From: Nocardia sp. NRRL S-836 | Lineage (GTDB): Bacteria > Actinomycetota > Actinomycetes > Mycobacteriales > Pseudonocardiaceae | Direction of reading: 5' to 3' | NCBI RefSeq assembly: GCF_001279525.1 | Contig: NZ_LGDY01000142.1 | Location: 1 to 64,000 of the forward strand | Length of the DNA stretch: 64,000 nucleotides | Shown: positions 17,583 to 25,181 of the stretch, in pieces | Layout: each line of letters begins with the position of its first letter | Position numbering within the stretch: position 1 is the first letter of the stretch | Notes under the pieces: model-generated | Database searches by the model: none | What the model was told of the DNA's origin: nothing | Seen by the model: the letters and a program-made list of their open reading frames with translations, nothing else | Translations under genes and position numbers: made by a program

Positions 17583-18081
17583 CGATGATGGTCGCGGTGC
17601 CGGGCGAACTCCCGGTCAGCGCGATCACGTCACCCTTCGCCAGGTGCGCCCAAGCGGGCGGCACGAAAGGCCTCAGACGGGCCTTCGCGCGTTCGCCGGC
17701 GTGCAGCACGGGCTTGGACTCGATCCACAGCGCCGCGATGCGGTGATCGCCGGTCAGGTCCCAGGTCGGGCGTTCTCCCCTGGCCTGCAACGGCTCCGCG
17801 TTGTTCGCGAGGGTCAGCTCCACCCGGAGCAGGCCTTGGATCGACTCCACGCAACGCCAGTGGAACCAGGTCTCGTCCTGGCCCAGCTGGAGCGCCGCCT
17901 CGGTGAGGAGGGCCCAGAAGCGCGGGGTCTGCCAGGTGGTGCCGGGGTGGTCTCCCAGGAGGTCCAGGACCAGTTCCCACTCGTGGTGGTCGAGGTAGTC
18001 GTGCAGGTCCTCGGTTCGGATGTCGGCGGGGATTTGGGCGGCGGCCAAGCGGAGCAACTCGCCGATTTCGTGGTCGTGCAT
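17560..18081 (-). CDS. Conserved hypothetical protein, unknown function
   Basis: 173 residues from ATG 18081 (MHDHEIGELLRLAAAQIPADIR). The N-terminal half is acidic and helical with many Trp (HHEWELVLDLL, FWALLTEAALQLGQDETWFHW), which resembles small helical proteins of actinomycetes. The C-terminal half is beta-rich (RIAALWIESKPVLHAGERAKARLRPFVPPAW), possibly a small barrel. I do not recognise a named family. The frame is open upstream to 18201, but that part runs through the dispersed repeat and is unlikely to be translated. It occupies the place downstream of radA where many actinobacteria carry disA. Confidence 0.65.
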   Translation of the reverse strand: MHDHEIGELLRLAAAQIPADIRTEDLHDYLDHHEWELVLDLLGDHPGTTWQTPRFWALLTEAALQLGQDETWFHWRCVESIQGLLRVELTLANNAEPLQARGERPTWDLTGDHRIAALWIESKPVLHAGERAKARLRPFVPPAWAHLAKGDVIALTGSSPGTATIIEKTPPRP

Positions 18082-18133
18082 TCCGAACACGAGGGGTATT
18101 CGATCATTTCTGGTGAGTGGGTGCGTTTCTGGG

Positions 18134-18183
18134 GGCTTCCTGGGGCTCCGCCCCGACCCAGAGGCTTCCTGGGGCTCCGCCCC
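18134..18183. repeat. Two tandem copies of a hairpin-forming unit
   Basis: GGCTTCC followed by TGGGGCTCCGCCCC occurs at 18134-18154 and 18163-18183, offset 29 bp. Each contains the GGGGCtccGCCCC hairpin. The second copy is the left edge of the longer dispersed repeat. Confidence 0.75.
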
Positions 18184-18402
18184 AGACCCCGACACTCCCA
18201 AAGAAGCCTCCAGCGCCGGGAGCGGGTTGATGGCACGCCTGGTGCTTAGGGCGGCTGCCGGTTGCTTTGTGGGTTGCGTTGCGGTGGGCGTCTGCCCCGC
18301 CTAGCACTCACGGAGCGAGCCAGACCTGAGGAGGGGTGTCAAACCGACGAAAAGCGTGTCGGTTTGACACCCCTCCTCAGGCCCGGCAGACGATCGGAGT
18401 CG
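18163..18402 (+). repeat. Dispersed intergenic repeat, copy 1
   Basis: Matches the reverse complement of 53554-53733. Positions 18166-18208 match 43 of 43; about 18224-18267 match 40 of 44; the stretch through GCGTTGCGGTGGGCGTC and GGAGCGAG is also shared; the last block, TCCTCAGGCCCGGCAGACGA and onward (from 18374), matches exactly. Relative to copy 2 it has 54 extra bases at 18320-18373, most of a large palindrome. Confidence 0.8.
18325..18381 (-). terminator. 24-bp perfect inverted repeat downstream of radA
   Basis: Arms 18325-18348 (begins CCTGAGGAGGGG, ends AAACCGAC) and 18358-18381 (begins GTCGGTTT) are perfectly complementary over 24 bp with a 9-nt loop GAAAAGCGT. It could terminate radA transcription 49 nt past its stop; it lacks a T-run. 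Most of it is the segment absent from repeat copy 2, so it may instead be an inserted element. Confidence 0.55.
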
Positions 18403-18429
18403 ATCATGGCGTGCTCGCTTTTGGCCGGG

Positions 18430-19848
18430 TCAGGATTCGTCCTCGTCGGCGGGCGCGTCCTTGCCGTTGTCCTTGCCGCTGCCGTTGCTGCGGCGGCGGT
18501 TGAGGCCCAGGACTTCCAGGGCCGACACCAGGTCGTTGGCCACCAGGGCGCGGACGCCGTCAGGTAGTGGGCCGTGGTCGGGTGGGACCAGGGCCTTCTT
18601 GAAGCCCAGGCGGGCGGCCTCCGTGAGGCGTTTGCCGACGCCGTTGACGCGTCGGATCTCGCCTGCCAGGCCCACCTCGCCGAGCACCACCAGGTCGGCG
18701 GGGAGGGCGATTTCGCGTTCTGCGGAGGCCACGGCGAGGACGACTGCGAGGTCTGCTGCGGGTTCTACGAGGCGCATGCCGCCGACGGTGGCGGTGAAGA
18801 CGTCCTTCTGGAACAGGTTGACCTTGCCGCGCTTCTCCAGGACGGCCAGGGCCATGGAGATGCGGGCCGAGTCGAGGCCGCTGACCGCGCGGCGGGGGGC
18901 CGGGAGGTTCGTTTTCGCCACCAGGGCCTGGACCTCGCCGAGCATGGGGCGCTTGCCCTCGACGATGACGGTGACGCAGGTGCCTTCCACGGCCTTCTCG
19001 CGGCGGGTCAGGAAGAGGCCTGAGGGGTCGGGGACGCCGACGATGCCGTCATCGCGGAGTTCGAAGCAGCCGACCTCGTCCGCTGCGCCGTAGCGGTTCT
19101 TGATGCCGCGCAGGAGGCGCAGGGAGGAGTGGCGGTCGCCCTCGAACTGCAGGACCACGTCCACGAGGTGTTCGAGGACGCGCGGGCCCGCCACGGAGCC
19201 GTCCTTGGTGACGTGGCCGACCAGGACCACGGGGAGGCCGCGTTCCTTGGCCATGGCGATGAGGCCCGACGCGACGGTGCGGACCTGGGTCACGCCGCCG
19301 GGGACGCCCTCGACGCTCACCGTCGACATCGTCTGGATGGAGTCCACGATCAGCATCGCGGGCTTCACCGCGTCGACCTGGCCGAGCAGGGCGCTCAGTT
19401 CCGACTCGGCGGCCAGGTACATCTCGGGGTGGAGGTTGCCGGTGCGTTCGGCGCGCAGGCGGACCTGGCCCGCCGACTCCTCGCCGGTGACGTAGAGGCA
19501 GCGGCCGTGGGACTCGGCCCAGCGGTGCGCGGTCTCCAGCAGCAGGGTGGACTTGCCGACGCCTGGTTCGCCCGCCAGCAGGACGACGGCGCCGGGGACG
19601 AGGCCGCCGCCCAGGACGCGGTCGAACTCGCTCACGCCCGTCGAGAGGGCGCGTGCCGACTCGATGTCGACCTCGCCGATCGGGCGGGCCGTCGACGTCG
19701 GGGCGCCCGCCACCACCCTCGTCGGGGATGCGGTGCCGCGTTCCTCGATGCTGCCCCAGGCCTGGCACTCGGGGCAGCGGCCGAACCACTTCGCCACCTC
19801 GTGCCCGCACTCGGCACAACGGAAGATCGGCCGCACTGTCTTCGCCAC
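18430..19848 (-). CDS. radA: DNA repair protein RadA
   Basis: 472 residues. It has an N-terminal four-Cys zinc finger (CAECGHEVAKWFGRCPEC), a RecA-like ATPase with Walker A GEPGVGKST and Walker B ILIVDSIQ-like MLIVDSIQTM, the RadA-specific KNRYGAADEVG motif (usually KNRFG) and a C-terminal Lon-like domain. RadA helps process recombination intermediates. GTG 19848 (VAKTVRPIFRC) is chosen from the zinc-finger spacing; no clear ribosome site is seen and the frame is open to 19872. In mycobacteria the next gene is disA; here it is a repeat and an unrelated gene. Confidence 0.93.
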   Translation of the reverse strand: MAKTVRPIFRCAECGHEVAKWFGRCPECQAWGSIEERGTASPTRVVAGAPTSTARPIGEVDIESARALSTGVSEFDRVLGGGLVPGAVVLLAGEPGVGKSTLLLETAHRWAESHGRCLYVTGEESAGQVRLRAERTGNLHPEMYLAAESELSALLGQVDAVKPAMLIVDSIQTMSTVSVEGVPGGVTQVRTVASGLIAMAKERGLPVVLVGHVTKDGSVAGPRVLEHLVDVVLQFEGDRHSSLRLLRGIKNRYGAADEVGCFELRDDGIVGVPDPSGLFLTRREKAVEGTCVTVIVEGKRPMLGEVQALVAKTNLPAPRRAVSGLDSARISMALAVLEKRGKVNLFQKDVFTATVGGMRLVEPAADLAVVLAVASAEREIALPADLVVLGEVGLAGEIRRVNGVGKRLTEAARLGFKKALVPPDHGPLPDGVRALVANDLVSALEVLGLNRRRSNGSGKDNGKDAPADEDES

Positions 19849-20006
19849 GAACCGAACCGTAGAGCACACCACCGACAGAAAACCTCAGCCGCAGGTCAGC
19901 GGGGGTGCGAGAAGAAATCCGAGATTCTTCGGCGCGGTTGTCGATCCGGGGTGGTGGCCGTTCGACGCATCAGTGGAAGGACACGACAGCCACCGAGGAG
20001 ACCGCA

Positions 20007-20447
20007 ATGACCACCACCGCGATCCGCACCCGCACCACCGCCGGGACCAAGGTCCGCGTCGGCCGGTACGTCACCGCCGCCACCCGCGTGCTGATCGGCC
20101 TGCTGTACACCGCGACCGGCCTGACCGGGCTCCTGAACCTCGCGCCCGCACCGGATCCCGCCACGCTCGCGGAGGCGGGGGTGAGGTTCAGCGGGGCGCT
20201 GGCCGAGACGGGCTACATGATGCAGCTGACCTCGGCCACGCAGCTCGTCGCCGGGCTGCTGCTGGTCGTCGGCCGGTTCGTGCCGCTGGCGCTCGCGCTG
20301 CTCGCGCCGGTCGTCGTGAACATCTTCCTGTTCCACGTCTTCCTGGAGCCCAGCGGCCTCGTCATGGCACTGGTCGTCGTCGCCGCCGAGATCGGGCTGG
20401 CGTGGGCCTACCGCGACAGGTTCCGGCCCATGCTCCAGGCCCGCTGA
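20007..20447 (+). CDS. DoxX-like small membrane protein
   Basis: 146 residues with four hydrophobic segments (VLIGLLYTATGLTGLLNL, TSATQLVAGLLLVVG, PLALALLAPVVVNIFLFHVFL, VMALVVVAAEIGLAW), the size and spacing of DoxX-type proteins, which are linked to redox homeostasis in mycobacteria. CGAGGAG six nt before the ATG gives a strong start. It is divergent from radA and followed by a bidirectional terminator. Confidence 0.75.
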   Translation: MTTTAIRTRTTAGTKVRVGRYVTAATRVLIGLLYTATGLTGLLNLAPAPDPATLAEAGVRFSGALAETGYMMQLTSATQLVAGLLLVVGRFVPLALALLAPVVVNIFLFHVFLEPSGLVMALVVVAAEIGLAWAYRDRFRPMLQAR

Positions 20448-20466
20448 AAGCGTTGCGCGGAAACGG

Positions 20467-20501
20467 AAACGCCGCCCCCGGCAGGACCGGGAGCGGCGTT
20501 T
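20467..20501. terminator. Bidirectional hairpin terminator
   Basis: AAACGCCGC (20467-20475) and GCGGCGTTT (20493-20501), with an inner CCGG pair, lie midway between the DoxX-like and lipoprotein stops. A- and T-tails flank both sides. Confidence 0.8.
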
Positions 20502-20518
20502 CGGCGTTCAGACGGTGA

Positions 20519-21328
20519 TCAGTGGCCGCCGGACTCGTGGCCCTCGCTGACGCGCTTGTGATCGGACGGCGCGACCGGCACCTCCAGGGTGACCGAGCCG
20601 GCCTTCTCGAACAGGAACGTGATCTTCACCGTCTGCGCGGCGGTCACGTCCTTGGACAGCTTCTTCAGCGTGCAGCGGATCTGCAGCACCTCGAGCGACT
20701 GGTCGTGCGCGGCCGACGACGAGGTCGGCTTCACCGAGGACGAACCCGACGGGCGGCCCGACGACGACGCCGCCGACGAACCCGAGGACGACACGACGGA
20801 GGACGGCGAGCCTGTGGTCGACGGCGCACCCGAGGACGGGGCACCCGACGAGGGCGCACCGGAGGACGGCGTCAGCGTGACCGACGGGTTGCCCGACGAC
20901 GAGGGCGACGAGGACGACGAGGACGACGACGCGGACGGCGACGAGCTCTTGGTCGGCGCGTGGGAGGCGTCGTACTCGGCGCGCAGCGCGTACTGGGCCG
21001 GGATGTCCTTCTCGCCGACGACCTCGGCCTCGGCCTCGGAGGCCTCGGACTTGATCGAGAGCAGCTTGTCCGGGTCGGCGCCGGTGTTGGCGATGACGAA
21101 CGTCAGCGGCACGTCCTCGCCCTCGTGGTAGCGGTTGCCGTCCGGCGGGAAGGCCAGCATGGCGTTGCGGACCGCCATCGGTCCCGCGTTTCCGCTCGCA
21201 CCGTCCACCGCGGCGACCTGGCGGTCGGTCTGGGTGATCTGACCGGCGCTGCAGCCGACCGCCACCAGGCCTAGGCCTGCGGCCAGCGCTGCCGTCACGA
21301 TCAACCGGCGAGACACTCCTGAGTTCAC
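20519..21328 (-). CDS. LpqE-like lipoprotein with Ser-rich linker
   Basis: 269 residues: signal peptide (SRRLIVTAALAAGLGLVAVG) ending in lipobox VAVGC, so a membrane-anchored exported lipoprotein. A beta-rich domain (AMLAFPPDGNRYHEGEDVPLTFVIAN) is followed by about 85 residues of Ser/Pro/Gly low complexity with GAPSS repeats, then a C-terminal segment with EVLQIRC and VTLEVPV. Position beside carD and radA matches mycobacterial LpqE (Rv3584). GTG 21328 is chosen from AGGAAGGA upstream; the frame opens to 21355. The domain looks like a copper chaperone (PCuAC)-like or Ig-like fold, but metal ligands are not clear. Confidence 0.75.
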   Translation of the reverse strand: MNSGVSRRLIVTAALAAGLGLVAVGCSAGQITQTDRQVAAVDGASGNAGPMAVRNAMLAFPPDGNRYHEGEDVPLTFVIANTGADPDKLLSIKSEASEAEAEVVGEKDIPAQYALRAEYDASHAPTKSSSPSASSSSSSSSPSSSGNPSVTLTPSSGAPSSGAPSSGAPSTTGSPSSVVSSSGSSAASSSGRPSGSSSVKPTSSSAAHDQSLEVLQIRCTLKKLSKDVTAAQTVKITFLFEKAGSVTLEVPVAPSDHKRVSEGHESGGH

Positions 21329-21526
21329 GGCTCCAGCGTCCTTCCTAGGGAACAACCACCAGGCAAAGAGCCTAACCGGGGGCCGGAAAGCCGACTCGAC
21401 GTGGTGCCAATCGATCTTGTGTGACCGCCACGTTGCACGCGAACAGGTGGTTTGTCAACCCCCCCGCATGGCCCTGACCAGCACTAACGGATCTTCGAGC
21501 TGCACGGGAAGGGTTGCCGGACGTGT

Positions 21527-21532
21527 TAGGAT
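21527..21532 (+). promoter_or_regulatory. Possible -10 element of carD
   Basis: TAGGAT 28 nt upstream of the carD ATG; no good -35 is visible. AGAGGA just before the ATG is the ribosome site. Confidence 0.3.
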
Positions 21533-21559
21533 GGAGGAAGCGAAAGGGGCAGAGGACAC

Positions 21560-22048
21560 ATGGTTTTCAAGGTCGGAGAGACCGTCGTCTACCCGCACCA
21601 CGGTGCCGCTCTCATCGAAGCAATCGAGACCCGCGTGATCAAGGGCGAGGAGAAGAAGTACCTCGTTCTCAAGGTTGCGCAGGGCGACCTCACCGTCCGG
21701 GTTCCCGCTGACAACGCCGAGATCGTCGGCGTGCGCGACGTTGTCGGCCAGGAGGGACTCGACCGGGTCTTCGAGGTCTTGCGTGCTCCCCACACCGAGG
21801 AGCCGACCAACTGGTCTCGGCGGTACAAGGCCAACCTTGAGAAGCTCGCCTCCGGCGACGTGAACAAGGTTGCGGAAGTGGTGCGCGACCTCTGGCGGCG
21901 CGAGAAGGATCGCGGGTTGTCCGCCGGCGAGAAGCGGATGCTGGCGAAGGCGCGGCAGATACTGGTCAGCGAGCTGGCGCTGGCCGAGGGCACCGACGAG
22001 GGCAAGGCCGAGGTCCTCCTCGACGAAGTTCTCGCCACCGCGTCGTAG
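21560..22048 (+). CDS. carD: CarD-family RNA polymerase-binding transcription factor
   Basis: 162 residues. The N-terminal Tudor-like RNAP-interaction domain starts [21 protein letters not shown]; the C-terminal helical DNA-binding domain includes [18 protein letters not shown], with the Trp that wedges into the -10 upstream edge. CarD stabilises open complexes at rRNA and many other promoters and is essential in mycobacteria. Length is the family standard. ispD follows after 39 bp, as in mycobacteria. Confidence 0.95.
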   Translation: MVFKVGETVVYPHHGAALIEAIETRVIKGEEKKYLVLKVAQGDLTVRVPADNAEIVGVRDVVGQEGLDRVFEVLRAPHTEEPTNWSRRYKANLEKLASGDVNKVAEVVRDLWRREKDRGLSAGEKRMLAKARQILVSELALAEGTDEGKAEVLLDEVLATAS

Positions 22049-22087
22049 TTCTTCAACAAACACACAGAGCATCGGATAACGCCGCAC

Positions 22088-22780
22088 ATGAGTGTTGTCG
22101 CGCTCGTGCCCGCGGCTGGGCGGGGTGAGCGTCTGGGCTATGGCATGCCCAAGGCGCTCGTGCCGGTCAACGGGGTACCGCTGCTGGCTCGTGCCGTGCA
22201 AGGTCTGTTCGCGTCAGGCCAGGTCCAGCACGTCGTCATCGCCGCTCCACCGTCCGATGTGGACCAAGTGCACACCGCTACCGCCTCGCTGGCCCCGGCC
22301 GGCGGGGCGGTGCACGTGCTTTCAGGGGGTTCCGAACGCACCGACTCGGTGCGCCTCGCCCTCGACCACGCGCTCCGCGTAATTCCCGACACCTCCATCG
22401 TGCTCGTCCACGACGCCGCCCGTGCCTTCACCCCTCCCGAGGTCATCGCCGGGGTCGTGGCCGCGGTGCGCGACGGTCACGACGCCGTCATCCCGGTGCT
22501 GCCGGTGACCGACACGATCAAGCAGGTGGACGAGGCCGGAGTAGTCGTCTCCACACCTGACCGGGCCGGTCTGCGGGTCGTCCAGACCCCGCAGGGTTTC
22601 CGCGTCGACACTCTCAGAGCGGCCTATCGCTCCGGTATCGCCGCGACTGATGACGCAGGCCTCGTGGAGAAGAACGGTGGCCGGGTCCACACGGTTCCCG
22701 GGCACGCGCACGCCATGAAGATCACCACCCCGTTCGACCTCGCGGTCGCGGCAGCACTGTTCGCAGGAGAACACCCGTGA
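22088..22780 (+). CDS. ispD: 2-C-methyl-D-erythritol 4-phosphate cytidylyltransferase
   Basis: 230 residues. Forms CDP-methylerythritol in the MEP isoprenoid pathway. Landmarks: [18 protein letters not shown] (CTP binding, Arg and Lys), [31 protein letters not shown], and [14 protein letters not shown]. Overlaps ispF by 4 nt (GTGA), so the two are translationally coupled. Confidence 0.95.
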   Translation: MSVVALVPAAGRGERLGYGMPKALVPVNGVPLLARAVQGLFASGQVQHVVIAAPPSDVDQVHTATASLAPAGGAVHVLSGGSERTDSVRLALDHALRVIPDTSIVLVHDAARAFTPPEVIAGVVAAVRDGHDAVIPVLPVTDTIKQVDEAGVVVSTPDRAGLRVVQTPQGFRVDTLRAAYRSGIAATDDAGLVEKNGGRVHTVPGHAHAMKITTPFDLAVAAALFAGEHP

Positions 22781-23244
22781 GAATCGGCCAGGGCGTCGAC
22801 GTCCACCCGATCGAGGCAGGCCGCGAGTGCTGGGTCGCCGGACTGCTGTGGGAGGGCGTGGACGGCTGCGCGGGCCACTCGGACGGCGACGTCGCCTCGC
22901 ACGCCCTGTGCGACGCGCTGCTCTCCGCCGCGGGCCTGGGCGACCTGGGCGCCGTCTTCGGCACGTCCGACCCGCGCTGGTCGGGTGCCCACGGCGTGGT
23001 GCTGCTCACGGAGGTCCGCCGCCTCGTCGAAGAGGCCGGATACCGTGTGGGAAACGCCACAGTGCAGGTCATCGGCAACGCGCCGCGCATCGGCAAGCGC
23101 CGCGAAGAGGCGCAGAAGACGCTTTCCGAGGCCGTCGGCGGACCGGTGTCGGTGGCCGGCACCACGACGGACGGCCTGGGTCTCACCGGCCGCGGCGAGG
23201 GCATCGCGGCGATCGCGACGGCGTTGCTCGTCCCGGTGGCCTGA
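22777..23244 (+). CDS. ispF: 2-C-methyl-D-erythritol 2,4-cyclodiphosphate synthase
   Basis: 155 residues; the next-but-one MEP step after IspD. Metal ligands are in GVDVHPI (Asp and His) and the substrate loop in [17 protein letters not shown]; the C-terminus [17 protein letters not shown] is diagnostic. GTG start overlaps the ispD stop. Its stop is 1 bp from the convergent stop of the DUF6191-like gene. Confidence 0.95.
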   Translation: MRIGQGVDVHPIEAGRECWVAGLLWEGVDGCAGHSDGDVASHALCDALLSAAGLGDLGAVFGTSDPRWSGAHGVVLLTEVRRLVEEAGYRVGNATVQVIGNAPRIGKRREEAQKTLSEAVGGPVSVAGTTTDGLGLTGRGEGIAAIATALLVPVA

Positions 23245-23245
23245 C

Positions 23246-23533
23246 CTACCCCTGCTCCGGCAGCCTCAGCACGGCCGTGCCGCCGTCGAGGTCGATCCGG
23301 CTGCGCGGTGGTGCCGCGTCCCCCTCCTCGTCACGCAGCTGCCGCTCCTCCTTGCGGTACTCCAGCTCGTCGCGGATGCCCACCTCGAACGTCGCGCCCA
23401 GCTCACCGAACCCCGCTGCCGAGACCGGGGTGCCTCCCGACCTCCTGCGCGTGACCTTCTCGGCCACGGCGAGCACGAACAGCCCCACGACCAACGCCGG
23501 TAACGACATCGCGAACAGGAAGCCCAGGCTCAT
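23246..23533 (-). CDS. Small membrane protein, DUF6191-like
   Basis: 95 residues: one hydrophobic N-terminal segment (LFAMSLPALVVGLFVLAVAE) and a charged C-terminal part (GFGELGATFEVGIRDELEYRKEE ends, then GDAAPPRSRIDLDGGTAVLRLP). The APPRSRIDLDGGTAV pattern is what I recall for DUF6191 of actinomycetes; function unknown. It is divergent from the TIR gene with 54 bp between starts. Confidence 0.65.
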   Translation of the reverse strand: MSLGFLFAMSLPALVVGLFVLAVAEKVTRRRSGGTPVSAAGFGELGATFEVGIRDELEYRKEERQLRDEEGDAAPPRSRIDLDGGTAVLRLPEQG

Positions 23534-23574
23534 GCCAGGGACAACTGCCGCGCGGACGTGATGGTTCCCACCAC

Positions 23575-23580
23575 TACAGT
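23575..23580 (+). promoter_or_regulatory. -10 hexamer of a probable leaderless TIR-gene transcript
   Basis: TACAGT with a 7-nt spacer to the GTG at 23588; no ribosome site. Confidence 0.45.
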
Positions 23581-23587
23581 CAGCGCG

Positions 23588-24532
23588 GTGACCAAGTACG
23601 ACATCTGCCTGTCGTTCGCCGGCGAGGACCGCGGCTACGTCGACGAGGTGGCCCGGCACCTCAAGGACCTGGGCGTCAAGGTCTTCTACGACAACGACGC
23701 GCAGGTCGACCTCTGGGGCAAGAACCTGACCGAGTACCTCGACGAGATCTACCGCAACCAGTCGCGGTACTGCCTGATGTTCGTCTCGAAGCACTACGCG
23801 GCGAAGATGTGGACCAGGCACGAGCGCCAGAGCGCGTTCGACCGGGCCATGACGCAGGACCACGAGTACGTGCTGCCGGTGCGGTTCGACGACACCGTGC
23901 TGCCCGGTCTGCGCACCGGCGTCGGCTACCTCGACGGCACCAGGGTCGCGCCGCGCACGCTCGCCGAGATGGCCGCGCAGAAGCTCGGCACCGCTGTGGT
24001 GCCGCCGCAGCGGCAGGCGGGCTGGGAGTACGAACTGTTCTCGGACACCGTGCGCGCGGGCCTGCGCGGGCTGCAGGCCAGGCGCGTCGACCACGACATG
24101 GCGTTCGCGAAGACCGTGCGGACGTTCACCACCGACACCGAGGCCATCGACTACTTCACGGCCCGCACGCGCGCGTTCGACAACATCATCAACGCCATCG
24201 CGGACGTCCTCTCCCCGCAGCGGCAGCAGCTCGCGTTCGGCGCGAACGGCCAGAGGGGCGACGAGGAGAAGATCACCCGGCTGGCCACGATGTTCGTCGA
24301 GGTCTGCAGCGACCTGCTCGCGTGGGCCGCCGACCTGCGCGGCACCAGGACGCCGGACCGGCACCGCGCGCTCTACGAGGCGACCGCCCGGCTCGCCGAC
24401 CAGCCGCTGCGGCAGATCGACGAGTTCGTGGAGCGGTTCACGGCCGCACGCGGGTCCGGTGACGTGCGGCTGACCATCGACTACGACCCGTCGGAGGTCG
24501 AGGCCGAGCTCACAAAGGTCCAGACCACCTGA
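23588..24532 (+). CDS. TIR-domain protein
   Basis: 314 residues. Residues 1-140 are a TIR domain: box 1 YDICLSFAGEDRGYVDEVARH, the FYDND strand, and MWTRHERQSAF, where the Glu after Trp fits the catalytic Glu of NAD-cleaving bacterial TIRs. The rest (about 150-314) is a helical domain without a recognised name (AIDYFTARTRAFDNIINAIADVL, DRHRALYEATARLADQPLRQIDEFVERF). GTG 23588 is chosen because TACAGT lies 7 nt before it; a start at 23558 is also open. It may be an NADase effector of antiviral defence or a signalling enzyme. No sensor or nuclease partner is adjacent. Confidence 0.85.
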   Translation: MTKYDICLSFAGEDRGYVDEVARHLKDLGVKVFYDNDAQVDLWGKNLTEYLDEIYRNQSRYCLMFVSKHYAAKMWTRHERQSAFDRAMTQDHEYVLPVRFDDTVLPGLRTGVGYLDGTRVAPRTLAEMAAQKLGTAVVPPQRQAGWEYELFSDTVRAGLRGLQARRVDHDMAFAKTVRTFTTDTEAIDYFTARTRAFDNIINAIADVLSPQRQQLAFGANGQRGDEEKITRLATMFVEVCSDLLAWAADLRGTRTPDRHRALYEATARLADQPLRQIDEFVERFTAARGSGDVRLTIDYDPSEVEAELTKVQTT

Positions 24533-24544
24533 GCCCGGAGCACG

Positions 24545-24550
24545 TAGAGT
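24545..24550 (+). promoter_or_regulatory. -10 hexamer of a probable leaderless HAD-gene transcript
   Basis: TAGAGT with a 7-nt spacer to the GTG at 24558, nearly identical in layout to the element before the TIR gene. Confidence 0.45.
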
Positions 24551-24557
24551 CGGCGGC

Positions 24558-25181
24558 GTGACGATCCGCGCCGCACTCTTCGACTTCTCCGGCACGCTCT
24601 TCCGGCTCGAACACCCCGAGCTGGAGTCCAACGGCGACCTCATGCGGGCGCTCACCGCACCGGTCGGCATCGCCGACGGCGTCGACCCGGACCTGGCCGA
24701 CGCCTGGAACCGCCGCGACCTCGACCCCGACGTGCACCGCTGGGTGCACGTCAAGGTGCTCAACGACGCGCTCGTGCCCAACGCCGAGGCGCTCTACGAG
24801 CAGCTGATCCAGCCGGAGTCGTGGCGGCCCTACCCGGACGCCAGGGCGGCGCTGGAGCACCTCGCCGACGTGCCGGTCGCGGTCGTCAGCAACATCGGCT
24901 GGGACATCCGCGCGGTCTTCGAGCTGCACGGGCTGACGCACCTGGTCGACCAGTTCGTGCTCTCCTACGAGGAGGGTGTGGTCAAGCCGGACCCGAAGAT
25001 CTTCACCACCGCCTGCGAGCGGCTCGGAACCGCACCCGAGCACGCCCTGATGGTCGGTGACAGCGAGGAGGCGGACGGCGGCGCGAAGGCCGTCGGCTGC
25101 GCCTTCCGGCTCGTCAATCCGGTTCCGACGAGTGACCGGCCGACCGCTCTGCTGGATGTGGCCCGTACCATTCCCGTGTGA
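24558..25181 (+). CDS. HAD-superfamily hydrolase (subfamily IA)
   Basis: 207 residues. Motif I is FDFSGTLF, so the usual second Asp (general acid/base) is Ser; motif II is VVSNIGWD, motif III Lys in [10 protein letters not shown], motif [16 protein letters not shown]. The Ser in motif I suggests a modified or non-phosphatase activity, though such variants can still be active. Its stop overlaps the cysS GTG by 4 nt. Confidence 0.85.
   Translation: MTIRAALFDFSGTLFRLEHPELESNGDLMRALTAPVGIADGVDPDLADAWNRRDLDPDVHRWVHVKVLNDALVPNAEALYEQLIQPESWRPYPDARAALEHLADVPVAVVSNIGWDIRAVFELHGLTHLVDQFVLSYEEGVVKPDPKIFTTACERLGTAPEHALMVGDSEEADGGAKAVGCAFRLVNPVPTSDRPTALLDVARTIPV
25166..25171 (+). promoter_or_regulatory. 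Possible -10 hexamer before cysS
   Basis: TACCAT with a 6-nt spacer to the cysS GTG at 25178, inside the end of the HAD gene. Confidence 0.35.

Larger units (their letters stand above)
18082..18429. other. Gene-free stretch carrying dispersed repeat copy 1
   Basis: About 350 bases between radA and the hypothetical gene. It holds two copies of a GGCTTCCTGGGGCTCCGCCCC unit, the longer repeat shared with 53.5-53.7 kb, and a 24-bp perfect inverted repeat. Open frames here have no recognisable product. Confidence 0.75.

Noticed and set aside
18082..18201. 40-residue N-terminal extension of the hypothetical protein after radA
   Set aside because: It translates the GGCTTCCTGGGGC repeat units and is unlikely to be real protein.
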